From assembly GCA_033439255.1 (NCBI GenBank), contig CM065888.1:2170001-2234000 (forward strand): a stretch of 64,000 nucleotides of DNA, in the 5' to 3' direction. This document shows, piece by piece, positions 10,503-22,861 of this stretch. The translations under genes were made by a program, and so were the position numbers. The notes under the pieces are model-generated. The model was not told the DNA's origin. It searched no databases and saw only the letters and a program-made list of their open reading frames with translations. Origin of the DNA: Hericium rajendrae (Eukaryota > Basidiomycota > Agaricomycetes > Russulales > Hericiaceae). Numbering within the stretch: the first letter of the stretch is position 1; every line of letters starts with the position of its first letter.

Positions 10503-13500
10503 ATGCCGAACTCAAAGCCGATCGAGGTACGTAGTATTTAACGATGAACGTGCGGTGTGGCTAAGATATGCAGACTTCGAAGACGGTGAAAAATGTCCCG
10601 CCTGCTATGGGTGGGGTGTCTAAAGAGAAAAGGGATGACGATAAAGGAGGCAGCGACCAGGTGAGCTTTTGGTCTTCGATGCAAGTGCGATCATTTTTGA
10701 CTTAGCTGGGATGGGCAGGACGAGGAGGATCCGGGGCCGAAGCTGAAGCCGAAGGCACGTCCGAAGCCGCGTCCGGTGAAAAAGAGGTCGGATGTTGAGA
10801 AAGGTGACAGCGACGGGGTGAGCGTTTCGTATTTGATGCAATGGAGACCGTCTTGGACTTACATGGGACGGACAGGGCGGGGAGGAGTCGGAGCCGAAGC
10901 CGAAGCCGAAGCCGAAGGCACGTCCGAAGCCGCGTCGGCTCACGAAGGGGCTGGACGGAGGGCCGAGCGCAGGCGGTGGGACGGTGGGGATGATAGATGA
11001 GGAGAACTCGGACAACAGGATTCCAGGGGGGACAGATGATGAGGATGTGGAAGTTGTGGAAGAGGCGAAGGGAAGGAAGAAGGTGAGGGAGGAGGCTGCG
11101 GAGAGCGATGAGGAGGGAAGTAAGAGAGAGGAGGGAAGTAAGAGGGAGGAGGGAAGCGACGAGGAGGAGGGAAGCGATGAGGAGAAGGGCGGAGACGATG
11201 CGGAGACGGGCGGAGATGATGAGGGGAGCGACGAGGAGAAAAATGAGGAAGAGGGCAGCGATGAGGTGGAGGCGGAGGGAGACGAGACGGGGGAGGATGG
11301 AAGCGATGATGAGGAGGAGGGGGGACAGAAGGTGAGAGCAGATGTGAAGAGGAAGGGGAAGGCAGAGGCGACGAGTGATGAAGATGAGAAGGTGAAGGTG
11401 TACCAGGACAAGAGGGGGAACGTGCGGCTGCCAGTGGCAGACGGAGTCGAGCTTCAAATGGGTAGGGAGCAGTCGCGGACGATGAACATGGACATGCAGG
11501 CGACCAAGGCGCGGCTAGGCTGGGGGTACGTGGTCCTTGATAACGAGTTGCGCACTGAGCTGGACCAGAATGCGCCGCGGCAATTGCGGTGGGGAGAGTA
11601 CAACCCCCGGCCGGTGCAGCATACGTATATGATGAGGCTGGCGACCGAATTCGAGATCAACGGCGTCTTGAATTACCTTAACCCGATGAAGGTGTCAGTG
11701 CAGCGGAGCTGGGTGGATGTGACGCAGCTACAACACACGCGGCCGGAGCCTGGAGACAAGACGCCGATGGTTGTGTGGAAGCCTGCGGTGAAGAAGGAGG
11801 TGGTGTCTGTGCTAAGTGGGCAACACCGGAAAGAGGCATTGGTGGTGAACGCTGCGAAGCTGAAGCCCGTGCTAGAGCGACAGTGGCGGAAGATGGAGTC
11901 GGCGCGTGAGAATGAGAGGAAGGGAAAGGAAGGGAAGAACACGGAATGGTTGAGGAAGGCGAGGGAGGGCGCTGAGGAGCACTACAAAGGGGTGGAGATG
12001 CAGTACCATGGGGCGTGCATTTTCATGTGTGAGCTGTTCGATGCGAGTAAGTCGTGTTCGATTTTCGGGATTGATTGCTGTGGTGTGGTGTCGAATGTGT
12101 AGGCTAACATGTACGACTTACAGATGCGGTGAAAGCGAAGGGGGGCGCGCTGGGGATCCATCTGTCGCAGAACACGTCGTTGCCTGAGCTTGTGGAGCAA
12201 GACGACGAGCGGTTTGCGAAGCGGATCAGCGAGATCCATGGGCGGATGGTCGCGCATGTGGAGGAGAAGGTGAACGAGGCGACGTTGGGCAATGCGGACA
12301 TCATTCCGTGGCGACCGACCACGGGGGAGATGAAGGTGGTGGTGACGAGCTACCTGGGAGGGAATGGGAAGAAGGTGCGTATTCCTGAGCAGGTTGTGCT
12401 GACGCCGCACGTCCATCGGTTCCTTGTGACGATGCGGACGTACGGTGAGCATTGGTGGCGGTCTGGGTCTCCGTTACACCAGGTGTCTAGTGTGCAGGAA
12501 ATGGGATGGGGAGGGCATGGTGCTGTGAGTGCTGAACGGGCAGCATTGGGTAGGGTTGAACGAGATGCTGACCTGTTTCTGAGCAGATGCTTTTCTCAAT
12601 CGCGCTGAATCTGATGGACGTCCTCGACCTTGTGGCGACGCCCGTTGACGTTTCGCACACAGCGGAGGATGTCTGGGCGAAGGCCAAGTCCTGGGAGAAG
12701 GTGAAAGCGAAGCTGAAGGCGACAGACAAGAAGTCGGACGAGTATCGTGCCGTGAAGAAGAAGTACTCAGCTGTGAGGATGGACTGGTTGGAGATGCAGA
12801 AGACGCTCGACGATTGGAACAAGATCATGGCGCAGAAGATACCGAAGGCGTGGCGAGAGCTGTATGCACTGGAGAAAGGGAAGGTGATGGACAAGATCGA
12901 CGAGCTGTACAACTCGATGCTTCGGGTCGAGTATGCGGGGAAGATTGGGATGCGGCCGAGGGAAGATGCGGACTACGACGAGACATGGAGCGAGTATGTG
13001 GACGAGCTGATCGAGACGCTGCAGAAAGCCTGGGCAGAGGAGAAGTATCGTGGTAAGTGACCTGTTGTTGGGTTGACGAAGTCGGAGATGAGGAAAATCC
13101 GGTATGGCATTGCGCCGAAGCTGATGCTGTTCCTGCATCCATGGCCTGTGCTGGAGGATGGCGAGAAGCCCTACCCATGGGACAACGACTTTCTTATGCC
13201 GATCCCGACGATGACTGTGCTTCGCGACATGCAAACCCAGCTGTCGTTTGTGAAGGAGGGTCTGCACGAGGTGAGTGATTGTGTGTTGTCTTTCGCCATA
13301 CAGCGCACATGAAGGTGCATGTCTTCGTGCGCTGGGTGTTGCAGGCGATACAACCCAGCGCACGAGGACGAGCGTCTTCGTGCGCCGGGTGTTTTGGGCG
13401 ATACAACCCAGCGCACGAAGACGCTCGTCCTCATGCGCCGGGTGTTTCGGGCGATATAACCCAGCGCACGAAGACGCTCGTCCTCGTGCGCTGGGTGTTG

Positions 13501-15983
13501 CGGGCGATATAACCCAGCGCACGAAGACGCATGTCCTCGTGCGCCGGGTGTTGCGGGCGATATAACCCAGCGCACGAAGACGCATGTCCTCGTGCGCTGG
13601 GTGTTTCGAACGATCATTGTTGTACCATCGTGCATGCTGATGCGTGGATGCATTCAAGGTCTGTCGATGGATCGAACCGGCTGTGGACATCCATGAAGCG
13701 ATCTCGAGGACCGGATGGCACGATACCTCTGTCGGAATCACGGAACAGTTCCGCTGGCGCCAGGGACACCTCGCTCCCGGTGCCACAATAAGCAAGCACA
13801 CCAACCATGTAAGCACATTACTATGGACGTACAATACTGTCGATATCAATATATTCATCTTGTCTTCTGCCATAGGTCTTCCAATTTCTTTTCTCTCGGC
13901 GCAATACGGACCTCGTCGTCCTCACGTATTTTGTCCTCATCCATCCTTGTCGCTTCGCAGTAGACCGTCCAAAGACGACAGCAGAATGGGAGGACGCCTT
14001 CGACGATCCTGGCAACTTGCCGACCTTCGCACTGACGATGCATGACACGAGCAATCTCGTTCGTTACTTGGACGCCGGGATCAACTACATCAGGAAAGTG
14101 CGCCCGAGCAACAACATGATCAAGGACGGGAACCCAGACAACCCGTGGCGACATGGTGATCCGCTCCTCAATCCTGTCCTCCTCGATAAGATCAAGATGG
14201 AGCAGGCGCGCACGTTCGTCGGGCCCCTCCTTCTGTTTGCATCCTCCTGGGATTGGTGGAACACCAAGAACGTCAAGGTGGACATCCGCGAGCGCAAGCT
14301 CCTCCCAGCCATCATCGAGACATGTATCGTTCGTGAGACACGACAGGATTACCTGCAGTACGACGTTGTCCAGAAGTTCCGCGGCCAGCTGCAGAAGGAA
14401 ATCTGCTCGATCTTGAAGACCGTCGAGGACGGGGCCTCGGGCGAGAAGGTCGTGCTCTGGGAGTGGCGCGACGAGGTCTTTGCCAACCTGAAGTGCGTGG
14501 AACAGCTCGACCTTCCTTTCGGCATGGCCCACTTCCGGAGGTGCATCGTAACTCAGCGCAACGTGGCTCGCGACCGTGTCAAACTGAACACCGAAGTCAG
14601 CCGCCTCCTTAAGAGTCCTCTGAGTGCCCCTGTACCACCGCCGACAAGTCGCTCAGCGGGAAGCTTGCTCGCTCCTGAGATTCAGCCACCGAAGAAATCG
14701 GGCACACGTCGTTCGGCATCCAGCAAATTGGCTGTCCTTGCAGAAGAGGAAGAGGACGTGTACATCGAGGAGGAGACAGACAAGAAGAAGAAGGCGCCCA
14801 GCGAGAACGCAGAGGCAGGTCCCAGCAAACCATCCGGTACGAAGGAAACGCTCGAGGTGAAGTCGTCGGTCACCGGACGGTCCAAGAAGCAGACACGTCC
14901 GATCGTCTCGAAGGAGATTTACAATGCGGTAAAGAAGATTGGCGAGGTGCGTTTTCCATTTCGCGTGCCATAGGTATTGAATCGCACGCGTGGCTGATTC
15001 ATGTTCTCGTGCATTGTCGACAGGCGATCCTACTCAACGTGTCACGCTGGCGTCACCGTGAAGCCATGGAAGATGTCCGCGCACCGTTCGTCATCAAAGA
15101 AGATGTGTCGTTGCGAGTGCATTATCCGACGGTGACTGTCGTCGAGGACAAATGTACCTACGCCACCACAGACGAGCTCCCTGTCTGGTCGAAGGAGCGT
15201 GAGGCGAACGGTGAGCGGACTCAGCCACATCCCGATGCTGATCTGCGTGGCTCCGAGGCACCCATGGATGTGGATTCGTCGGAGCCCAAGGCCGATGGCG
15301 CTGGGCCTCCAGGCGAGCCGCGCAAGCCAGATGCAATGGCAGGGCGGCTGAAAGATGGTGAGGCTTCTGGCAGCGGCAACCCTGACACAGAGTCCTTGCC
15401 GCAGGGCAATGTGCCGGACAGCTCCCAGCCGACAGCGCCTGAGTTCGAGGGTGATCGTGCAGGAGCTCGTGGCATCCAGGATAGTGCTGCGTCCACAATC
15501 CAGATGCAGACACAGGTATCTGCTGCCACAACTGGCGCGGCTGGTGCTAGCATCAACCCCGGTCTGCAGCCGCACGGTCAATCTGCAGATCGGCCACCGT
15601 TCACGCAGATGCCATCTCCGCTCAGCCCGCTGAGCCACCCTGCGATGACGCAGACACAAGGGCCGTCTGAAGAGCTTGTGCCGACAGAGCCGGTCACGCC
15701 GATCGTGTCGGAGGAGGAGGCATCGCAGGCGACGGGCGCTGAGGACACTGGTGCGCACCTCTATGTCTTGCATGCTAAACAATGGGAAGGCTTACCGCCC
15801 CTGACAGCTGCCGAGGAATCTGAGGGAGCTGGCTCACGCAAGCGTCTGCGTGGGCCTTCGACGTCGTCTGTGCACAAGACTCCGAAGACTCCTGAGCCTC
15901 CTATGCGCCGTTCGACTCGATCGCAGAATGCACGGGGTGCAGCGCCGTCCACAGCCAAGCCCGGGCTTGCAGGCTCACCGTAA
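10503..15983 (+). CDS. Large acidic protein with ParB/DGQHR-like motif, 10 exons, about 1520 aa
   Basis: Exons: 10503-10526, 10574-10660, 10719-10817, 10876-12046, 12124-12482, 12587-13052, about 13082-13270, 13659-13808, 13876-14946, 15024-15983. All phases fit except the join at 13053-13081, where only 29 nt separate two good frames that are out of phase, so an indel or a missed splice is likely there. Layout: Lys/Pro-rich start, a long Glu/Asp tract (about residues 110-230), then a domain holding VLSGQHRKEAL (S384-R388), which resembles the G-x-H-R signature of ParB/sulfiredoxin-fold and DGQHR (DndB-like) proteins. Two helical regions and a low-complexity Ser/Pro/Glu tail with basic patches follow. 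Nuclear role inferred. The intron at 13271-13658 contains a palindrome array. No closer homologue recognised. Confidence 0.75.
13301..13606. repeat. Palindrome array, family 1, inside an intron
   Basis: Six palindromes with the GCGCACGARGAC half-site are spaced exactly 52-53 bp, with linker TGGGTGTTGCGGGCGATA. The array fills most of the 388-nt intron 13271-13658 of the surrounding gene, whose other introns are roughly 50-100 nt. The linker is the same as that of the array at 36.65-37.19 kb. Confidence 0.9.
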
Positions 15984-17890
15984 GTGTGAGTTAGAGGGTC
16001 CAACAAATGTAAATTTGAATATACTTGATGAAATAGATGCCACTGAATTTGAAGATATAATCTGTGCTTTGGAAAGATTAATAGCTACCTGAAAGAATAG
16101 TTTGAGTTACATGTTAATTAAACTCTAAAAAATTAATAGCAGATTACATTCTTTGATGAATTTAAATTTAATCTTGAATTCTTACATAAAAAATATTATT
16201 GTAGGAGAAGATAATTATAGCATTTCTTCTAAAGATGTATTCATTGAGATATCTTTGACATTTATATAGAATATTGTTTTTTTTTTACACTTCATTGAAA
16301 AGTCTAGAATTTATATATTATACTAAAAAATGAGAAGAGATATATAACACTCTCAAAACAAATTGTGCATAAAAAAAAAAAAAGAACATCACCTATAGTT
16401 GTTGTATTCTAGCTTTCAAATTGAACTGTAAAAAATTTTACAATACAAATAATATTTAGTTCTATATTATTATTATTTTTTACTACAATCTTAATACAAA
16501 ATCAATGCAATCTTTTAAAAGATCTAAATGTGTCTATTATTATAATACTGACTATTTGCATAGGACTTATTTATCTACTTCAAAATAATGTTATTTATGA
16601 TCATGATATTACTCTATCATATTGTATCTTATATTAATTACTCAAGTCTCTACAGTTCAATCATTATTGACAATACTCATTAAGATAATATGTTTTCTAA
16701 TGTATCTCATCAGCCAGCTTATCTGATATTTGAATTGCAGAAGAATCTGTACAATATTAATATATTTCATTAGGCAGCTTATCTGATATTTGAATTGCAG
16801 AAGAATCTGCACAATATATTTTGCAATGTACCTCATCAGTCAGCTTATCCGATATCTGAATCACAAAAGAATCTTCATAATATCTTTTCCAGCTTATCTG
16901 ATATTTGAATCGCAGAAAAATCTGCACAATATGTTTTACAATGTACTTCATCAGTCAGCTTATTCAATATCTGAATCGCAGAAGAATCTGTACAATATTA
17001 ATATACTTCATTAGCCAGCTTATCCAATATCTAAATCATAGAAGAATCTGTACAATATTAATATATTTCATTAGACAGCTTATCTGATATCTGAATTGCA
17101 GAAGAATCTATACAATATTAATATATTTCATTAGGCAGCTTATCTGATATCTGAATCGCAGAAGAATCTGCACGATATGTTTTCCAATGTACTTCATCAG
17201 TTAGCGTATCTGATATCTGAATCGCAGAAGAATCTGTACAATATATTTTCCAATGTACCTCATCAGTCAGCTTATCCGATATCTGAATTGCAGAAGAATC
17301 TGCACAATGTGTTTTCTAATGTACTTCATGAGTCAGCTTATCTGATATTTGAATTGCAGAAGAATCTGCACAATATGTTTTCCAATATACTTCATGAGTC
17401 AGCTTATCTGATATCTGAATCACAGAAGAATCTACACAATATGTTTTCCAGCTTATCTGATATTTGAATTGCAGAAGAATCTGTATAATATATTTTCCAG
17501 TGTACTTCATGAGTCAGCTTATCTGATATTTGAATTGCAGAAGAATCTGTACAATATTAATATATCTCATTAGCCAGCTTATTTGATATTTGAATTGCAG
17601 AAGAATTTGCTTCGAACAACCAATCAATCAGCAAAGCTTAGACCGAGTATCAAGCTATATTCACAATATAATAGTTAGGCCCAATAAATTGATATTTTTA
17701 ATAAAATTTAAGGCTATAGATAGTCTCTTATATCAAATGTTATGTAAGTTTCTTCGATGTCATATCTGAAGTTATACCACATCTTATTGTTTGAAGCTGT
17801 TTACAAATTTATAAGCTATTTTTAATGAATGTTTATGTAAATGTCAGATATTCAATATGCAGGTAGAGGTTAATTAGCTTATATGTAATA
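15984..17890. repeat. AT-rich block with tandem repeats of 60, 66 and 49 bp
   Basis: Composition falls abruptly right after the stop codon of the gene ending at 15983. From about 16,680 to 17,610, some fifteen units carry the phrase CAGCTTATCTGATATCTGAAT then GCAGAAGAATCTG. The distance between phrases is 60 or 66 bp, with two 49-bp units that lack part of the spacer. The flanks (15,984-16,680 and 17,610-17,890) are AT-rich and non-repetitive. No gene seen. Confidence 0.8.
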
Positions 17891-18189
17891 ATCACTCGGC
17901 GACAATGGCAGCACAAGAGAAAGGACAGAGCATGGTCTAGTATGGTTCTACGAGTCGAAAGGAGTTTTCAAGCTTTGCTGACTCAAAAACAAGATTTACG
18001 TCTTTTTGGTCTGGATGGCGTAAAGTTTTGTAAACGGCTGTTAAAGGTTTGGCTTGCGGGCGCGGAAAGATAACTGGCGGTTCACGAGAAAAGGGCACCA
18101 AGCACGTGCACGTTGGGTTGTTCTCGCGTGAGCGCCAGAGAGCCAAGACAAGCGCGCACGCGAATGCTACTGACCGGAGGATGGCACAC

Positions 18190-18600
18190 ACGCGAGCGTC
18201 GGGGACGCTCGTCATGCACCCTAACACGCCGCGCGCGCGAGCGGAGGAGATCGAAGGTGAGGCCACGCGCGAGCGTCGAGGATGCTCGTTATGCAGCACG
18301 TCGTGCGAGCAAGCCGCGAGGTCTTCAGCTCAGCACATACACGAGCGTCGGGGACGCTCGTCGTGCACCCAGTCACATCGCAGCAGCGAGTGGTAAGACC
18401 TTGAACTCAGCACACGCGCGAGCGTCGGGGACGCTCGTCGTGCACCCAGTCACATCGCAGCGGCGAGTAGTAAGGCCTTGAACTCAGCATACACGCGAGC
18501 GTCGGGGACGCTCGTCGTGCACCCGGTCACATCGCGGCGGCGAGTGGTAAGGCCTTGAACTCAGCACACATGCGAGCATCGGGGACGCTTGTTCTTTGCA
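18190..18600. repeat. Palindrome array, family 2 (GAGCGTC..GACGCTC), about 76-bp spacing
   Basis: Six copies of a short palindrome, arms GAGCGTC and GACGCTC around GGG or GAG, start near 18194, 18271, 18343, 18419, 18497 and 18573. The linker reads CACCCAGTCACATCGCAGC, then a stretch ending CTTGAACTCAGCA. The array lies between two convergent genes; 17,890-18,190 and 18,600-18,825 hold nothing else I can name. Confidence 0.8.
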
Positions 18601-18825
18601 CTGAGTGCCATTGCCTACTGTTCACAATCTACACTGATTTGAACCACCTGCTTATATAGAGTGACCAAATATCCAAATGGAGACCATGTCTTTAATATGG
18701 TCTGCTACCAATGAATACCAATGATTCACTATGATTCAATCGTGTCAAATGTACATCACAGATGTGGTAGTTCTAATAAGGAAACTCTTCTGTCGGCCTT
18801 GCCTCGAAGGATTGTTTATTCATAC

Positions 18826-21632
18826 CTAATCCGTATAGTCCATCTCTTCCTCATCCTCGGTGCTCTGGTCACCATGCTCTAGCTCATTGTCTAAAACAAA
18901 GCTGTTGAGTGTCTGAGACTTGAGTTGGTTGATTGCGAGCCAAGGCGCCGGGTCCCTATTGGTAATGCCACCCAACGGGATGCAGCCCTGGACATCGGGG
19001 GCCCTAGAAGTCCACATTCTGTCCGTGGCCGCAAAAGGAACCCAAATGAGCTCCTTGAATTGGCCGTACACCCTGTCCCGTATGACAATTGAGTCCGCCT
19101 GGGAGACCCGGTTCATGAGGTCAATCCAGTTGATAAAATAGGAGCACGCATGGAAGTTCTTCTGGCCGGGAGGTGGCGCGAACTTGGGAGGGGGGAAAAA
19201 CCGGGCAAACTGAATGTTGCGCCAGTGTGTCCCGGTCACCATACGGATGTGGACACAATAAAAGTAGGGTGTGAGAAGCCGCTTCTTGAAGACCCTGGGA
19301 GTAATCTCCGACCGCTTGTCCAGTGTGAGCTTGGCATAGGAAGACTGGGTCCCTTTCTTCGGGTTGGGAACCTCGGAGAAGACATCATAGGCAAACTGAC
19401 GCCAGATGTGATTGAGACGGAGATTGACATTGAGGTCCATGTCAGAGTCAGCATCATTGAGAAGGGCCGGACCCATGTCTGCGCCGGTAGGATGGGCTGA
19501 CGGGGGAACGATGATCTGAGCAAGGACGGGATCATCGAAGTAGGCGACGTCCTCATCCGGAATGTCCTGGAGCTCAGCTACATCCGTGGTGACACGGATA
19601 TTGCGGTTGTGAGTACGAGCCGGATTGGACGGGCCTGCACGGGTGCGAGTAATGGAGAGTTGGAATGCAGACTTGATCTCGCCAATGTGAGCATAGCTGT
19701 AGAGCTGAGCCAGGAGATCGGGTTCGGCAGTGTGTGCAGTTCCGGGCATGCGATAGACGGAGTCTGATGTCCAGATATCGGCCAGGAACCAGACCCCATG
19801 TTGGTAGTGCACCGGCAGGGGTCCGCCGAGTTCGGGATCCTCGATGTCGGGGTTGGGGTCATAAGCCGGGACAGTGACTTTGTTCCAGCATGTGAGGTCT
19901 GCGAGTTCTCGGTGGTGCTCGTAGTCATCGGGACGGTAGTTGAGAGCATTGAGCATCCAGATGCAGGCAGCACCAAGGGTGAGGGAGCTTTTCCAGACAC
20001 GAATCTCAGGAGAGGCTGCGTGGAAGTTCTGAAAGACCATGTTGAGCGCGGCCAAGCGATAGAATTTAAAGAACCTGTGCAGAAAGAAAGTGTGTATGAG
20101 TGGGCGAGATGAGAGGTAGACAGAAGAAAGAAACATACCAGAAGGTCTTGGTAGGAATGCAGATGAGGCTCCGAAGGATGGCCGGCGGGATGTCAGTAAG
20201 GTAATCAGCCGCATGTCGGAAGGAGATCCTGCCCTCGAGCCGAGCACAGCCTTCTTGATCGGTAGCATCATGATTGCCTGCGGCCCTGATGTAGACGGCT
20301 CCAACGCGGTCGAGATCACTGAGGAGCTTCCCGAACATGCCCGGAAGGAGATCACGGGCCCTCCGATGACGCCAAACTCCCGGATGGAGCTGATAGTGAA
20401 GGGTCTTGTCCGTAGTATAAGCTTGGACATAACAAACTCGATCCTTTCTGCCGGCAGTGCCCGGAACCAGACGAAAGCCTCCGACCTCGCCTATCTGTGC
20501 ATCCCGATCAACCTGGATCCCACGGCCATCGTAAGTCTTCGGAATGCTCGCAATGAGACGCTCTCGATCGGAGACAGATATGCTGGGGAGAGCAAGGTCG
20601 AGGGTGTCGCCAATGTTGTCGATGCACCAATGGACTGTGCTGCGAGGGAGGGAAATCTCGAGGCCGACGTCAACCTTCCAGCTGCTCCGGTGAATGAGAT
20701 CGAGGTCGACAAATTCAAAGAGATAGTCCAGGGCAGCTTGACGGGCTTCATCATCATCGGGCTCATGGGGAGCTTGGCCCTTGGATCCGCGGAGTTCGTG
20801 GGAAAAGAACATCCCAGCAAACCTACTGTCCTCCTCAGCGCGATCGAGCATGGCCGTCGCAAGCTTATTGAGGCAGTGGTGAGGCATGTCTATGGTGCCG
20901 TTGTGAAGCCTGCCTTGGACATCCCCGGAGGACATGTAGGCTGAGGTGTAGTCGATGGGGTAGTGGCTGGTATGAAACGGATGGGCCTCAACCATGGATG
21001 GGCGGAGAACTTTGTCGTAAAAGTCTCTGAGCGTCGGTTGGGACAGTGCAACACCGTCACCCTGGTTGAGAGACGCAGGGAAATGGCACCGAACGACGTG
21101 ACGCTGAGCAACCTTGCCAAGTGCAAGGTTTGCTATGTTATGGAGGGAAACCATAGTCTCTGTGCCCTGAAATGGATGGTGAAAATGAAGGTGAGGTTAC
21201 AAAAGGACGTGAAGGAGGAAGCGAGAAAGAACATACCCGAACAGTGACAGCGACCTCGATATGATTTTTCTTTTTGAGCGTCTCCGAAAAGGGGGGGACT
21301 GGAAAGATAGCCAAGGGGATCGTGTATGGGATCTGCTTGTCCACACCAATGATGGAGTCGTAGTCGCGCATGATTTCGAACTGCGGGTTGACGACGTGAG
21401 CCATACGGGGATTGACGATGAGACGGTTGACGGTTTCACCGTCGTCGTTGAGAGAACGACCGGCGAGAACGTAGGGGATGAAGCGCTGAGCATTGAACGC
21501 AGCGATGTCTGGCTCGCGATTCTGGTTGACGAGGCGGAACTCCTCGAACAAGTGACCTGCCTCCTTGACGAATGACTGGAGGCTGATTTGCTTCAGCTCC
21601 TGATCTTCGTCGGGATAGTTTGCAGCTGCCAT
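18826..21632 (-). CDS. Hypothetical protein, 890 aa, 3 exons
   Basis: Minus-strand exons 21632-21237, 21166-20139 and 20074-18826 with introns of 70 and 64 nt; total coding length is 2673 nt, in phase, stop at 18826. A TATATAAA box sits 131 bp upstream. The start is MAAANYPDEDQELKQ. No known domain is recognised. Notable stretches are a conserved-looking middle (DLDRVGAVYIRAAGNHDATDQ, then ICIPTKTFW across the second splice site), an Arg/Asn-rich linker (RTRAGPSNPARTHNRNIR), a region rich in aromatic residues (THWRNIQFARFFPPP, NFHACSYFINWIDLMN) and an acidic tail (STEDEEEMDYTD). No signal peptide or membrane segment is apparent. It lies head-to-tail with the SNF2 gene upstream. It appears whole and under coding constraint; its function is unknown. 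Confidence 0.8.
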
Positions 21633-21762
21633 ATGGAATGAGTTGGGGTGGAGGGGTTGGGACAAAGGTGAAAGGCGAAGGGTTGAGTTGGGAGTTGGGT
21701 GAAGACTGTGGTAGACTTTGAAGGGGATTCAAAATCTAGGTGGGATAACCAAATGAGGACGG

Positions 21763-21770
21763 TTTATATA
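21763..21770 (-). promoter_or_regulatory. TATA box of the 890-aa gene
   Basis: TATATAAA on the minus strand, 131 bp upstream of the start codon at 21632. Confidence 0.5.
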
Positions 21771-21821
21771 TGTGTGAGCGAGGAATGGGGTTGAAATGAA
21801 ACATGGCAGATAATCTGTAAT

Positions 21822-21975
21822 TGATCGATTTGAGGAACGAATGATGTTAAAATGAGCGATTTGAGGAACGAATGATGTTAAAATGAGTGATTTGAGGAAC
21901 GAATGATGTTAAAATGAGTGATTTCAGGAACGAATGATGTTAAAATGAGCGATTTCAGGAACGAATGATGTTAGA
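21822..21975. repeat. Five tandem 31-bp repeats upstream of the 890-aa gene
   Basis: The unit GATTTGAGGAACGAATGATG plus an 11-nt tail (TTAAAATGAGC or close) repeats five times with very few changes. It lies about 60 bp beyond the TATA box, where upstream activating sites would be expected. Confidence 0.8.
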
Positions 21976-22039
21976 ATCACTGATTGAGGAACCAGGGTTA
22001 TCGATGATCAAAAATGGAGGGTATTTGAAATGATATCGA

Positions 22040-22620
22040 TGATCAAAAAATCGAGCGTGGTCGACGCTCGTGCACGTACCCAGTCAGGGCGGGTGGGCGA
22101 CGGAATAACGGGCACAGTCGAAAGATGCTCGTCTCTGCATGATTGGCGGGAGTCAATGACCGACTGAGTGCGAGACTTCGGAACATGTACGAGCGGCCGC
22201 GACGCTCGTTCATGTACTGACATGTGCCTGAGTCGCCGTGTGTGAGGGTCGCGCATTTGTCGGGTGTACTGACGAGCGTCCCTGCCGCTCGTGCGTGTAC
22301 AGGGTTGTGCTTAACTTAAGATACACGTGAGCCTCACATAAGCGGCAAGGACGCTCGTCAGTGTACCGAGGGCTGCTTAAACGGAACGTGCACGTGACTC
22401 GTCGATGAGCTGGGTACATGCACGAGCGTCCTTGCCGCTCGTCAGTGTACCGAGGGCTGCGTAAACGGAACGTGCACGTGGCTCGTCTATGAGCTGGGTA
22501 CATGCACGAGGGTCCTTGCCGCTCGTCAGTGTACCGAGGGCTGCTTGTATGGCACGTGCACGTGACACACGCATGAGCTTGGTACACTGACGAGCGGCAA
22601 GGATGCTCGTCAGCATGAAC
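22040..22620. repeat. Palindrome array, family 2, about 80-bp spacing
   Basis: Seven or so palindromes (for example GAGCGTCC..CGCTC and GAGCGGCAAGGATGCTC) are set in a repeated linker containing AACGTGCACGTG and GAGCTGGGTACATG. It lies between the promoter of the 890-aa gene and the 3' end of the SNF2 gene. From 22,620 to 22,861 there is a short CATTACAAGT triplicate (about 22,730-22,760) and 3'-UTR-like sequence. Confidence 0.75.
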
Positions 22621-22861
22621 CTCGGCTATCCGACTTGTCCCCATTTTCATATGTCCACCTCGCTATCTTTAGTGTTCAAGGCAGGACAGAATGGAAAACA
22701 TAGCATTCATGATGTACACATTGAAAATCATTACAAGTCATTACAAGTCATTACAAACCGTTACACTGCTGCTATGATGATGATACTGCCGATGAATAGT
22801 GCAATGTAACGGTCAGACGGGTCTGCGAGATGAAGTATATAGTCCACAAAAACAAAGACGC

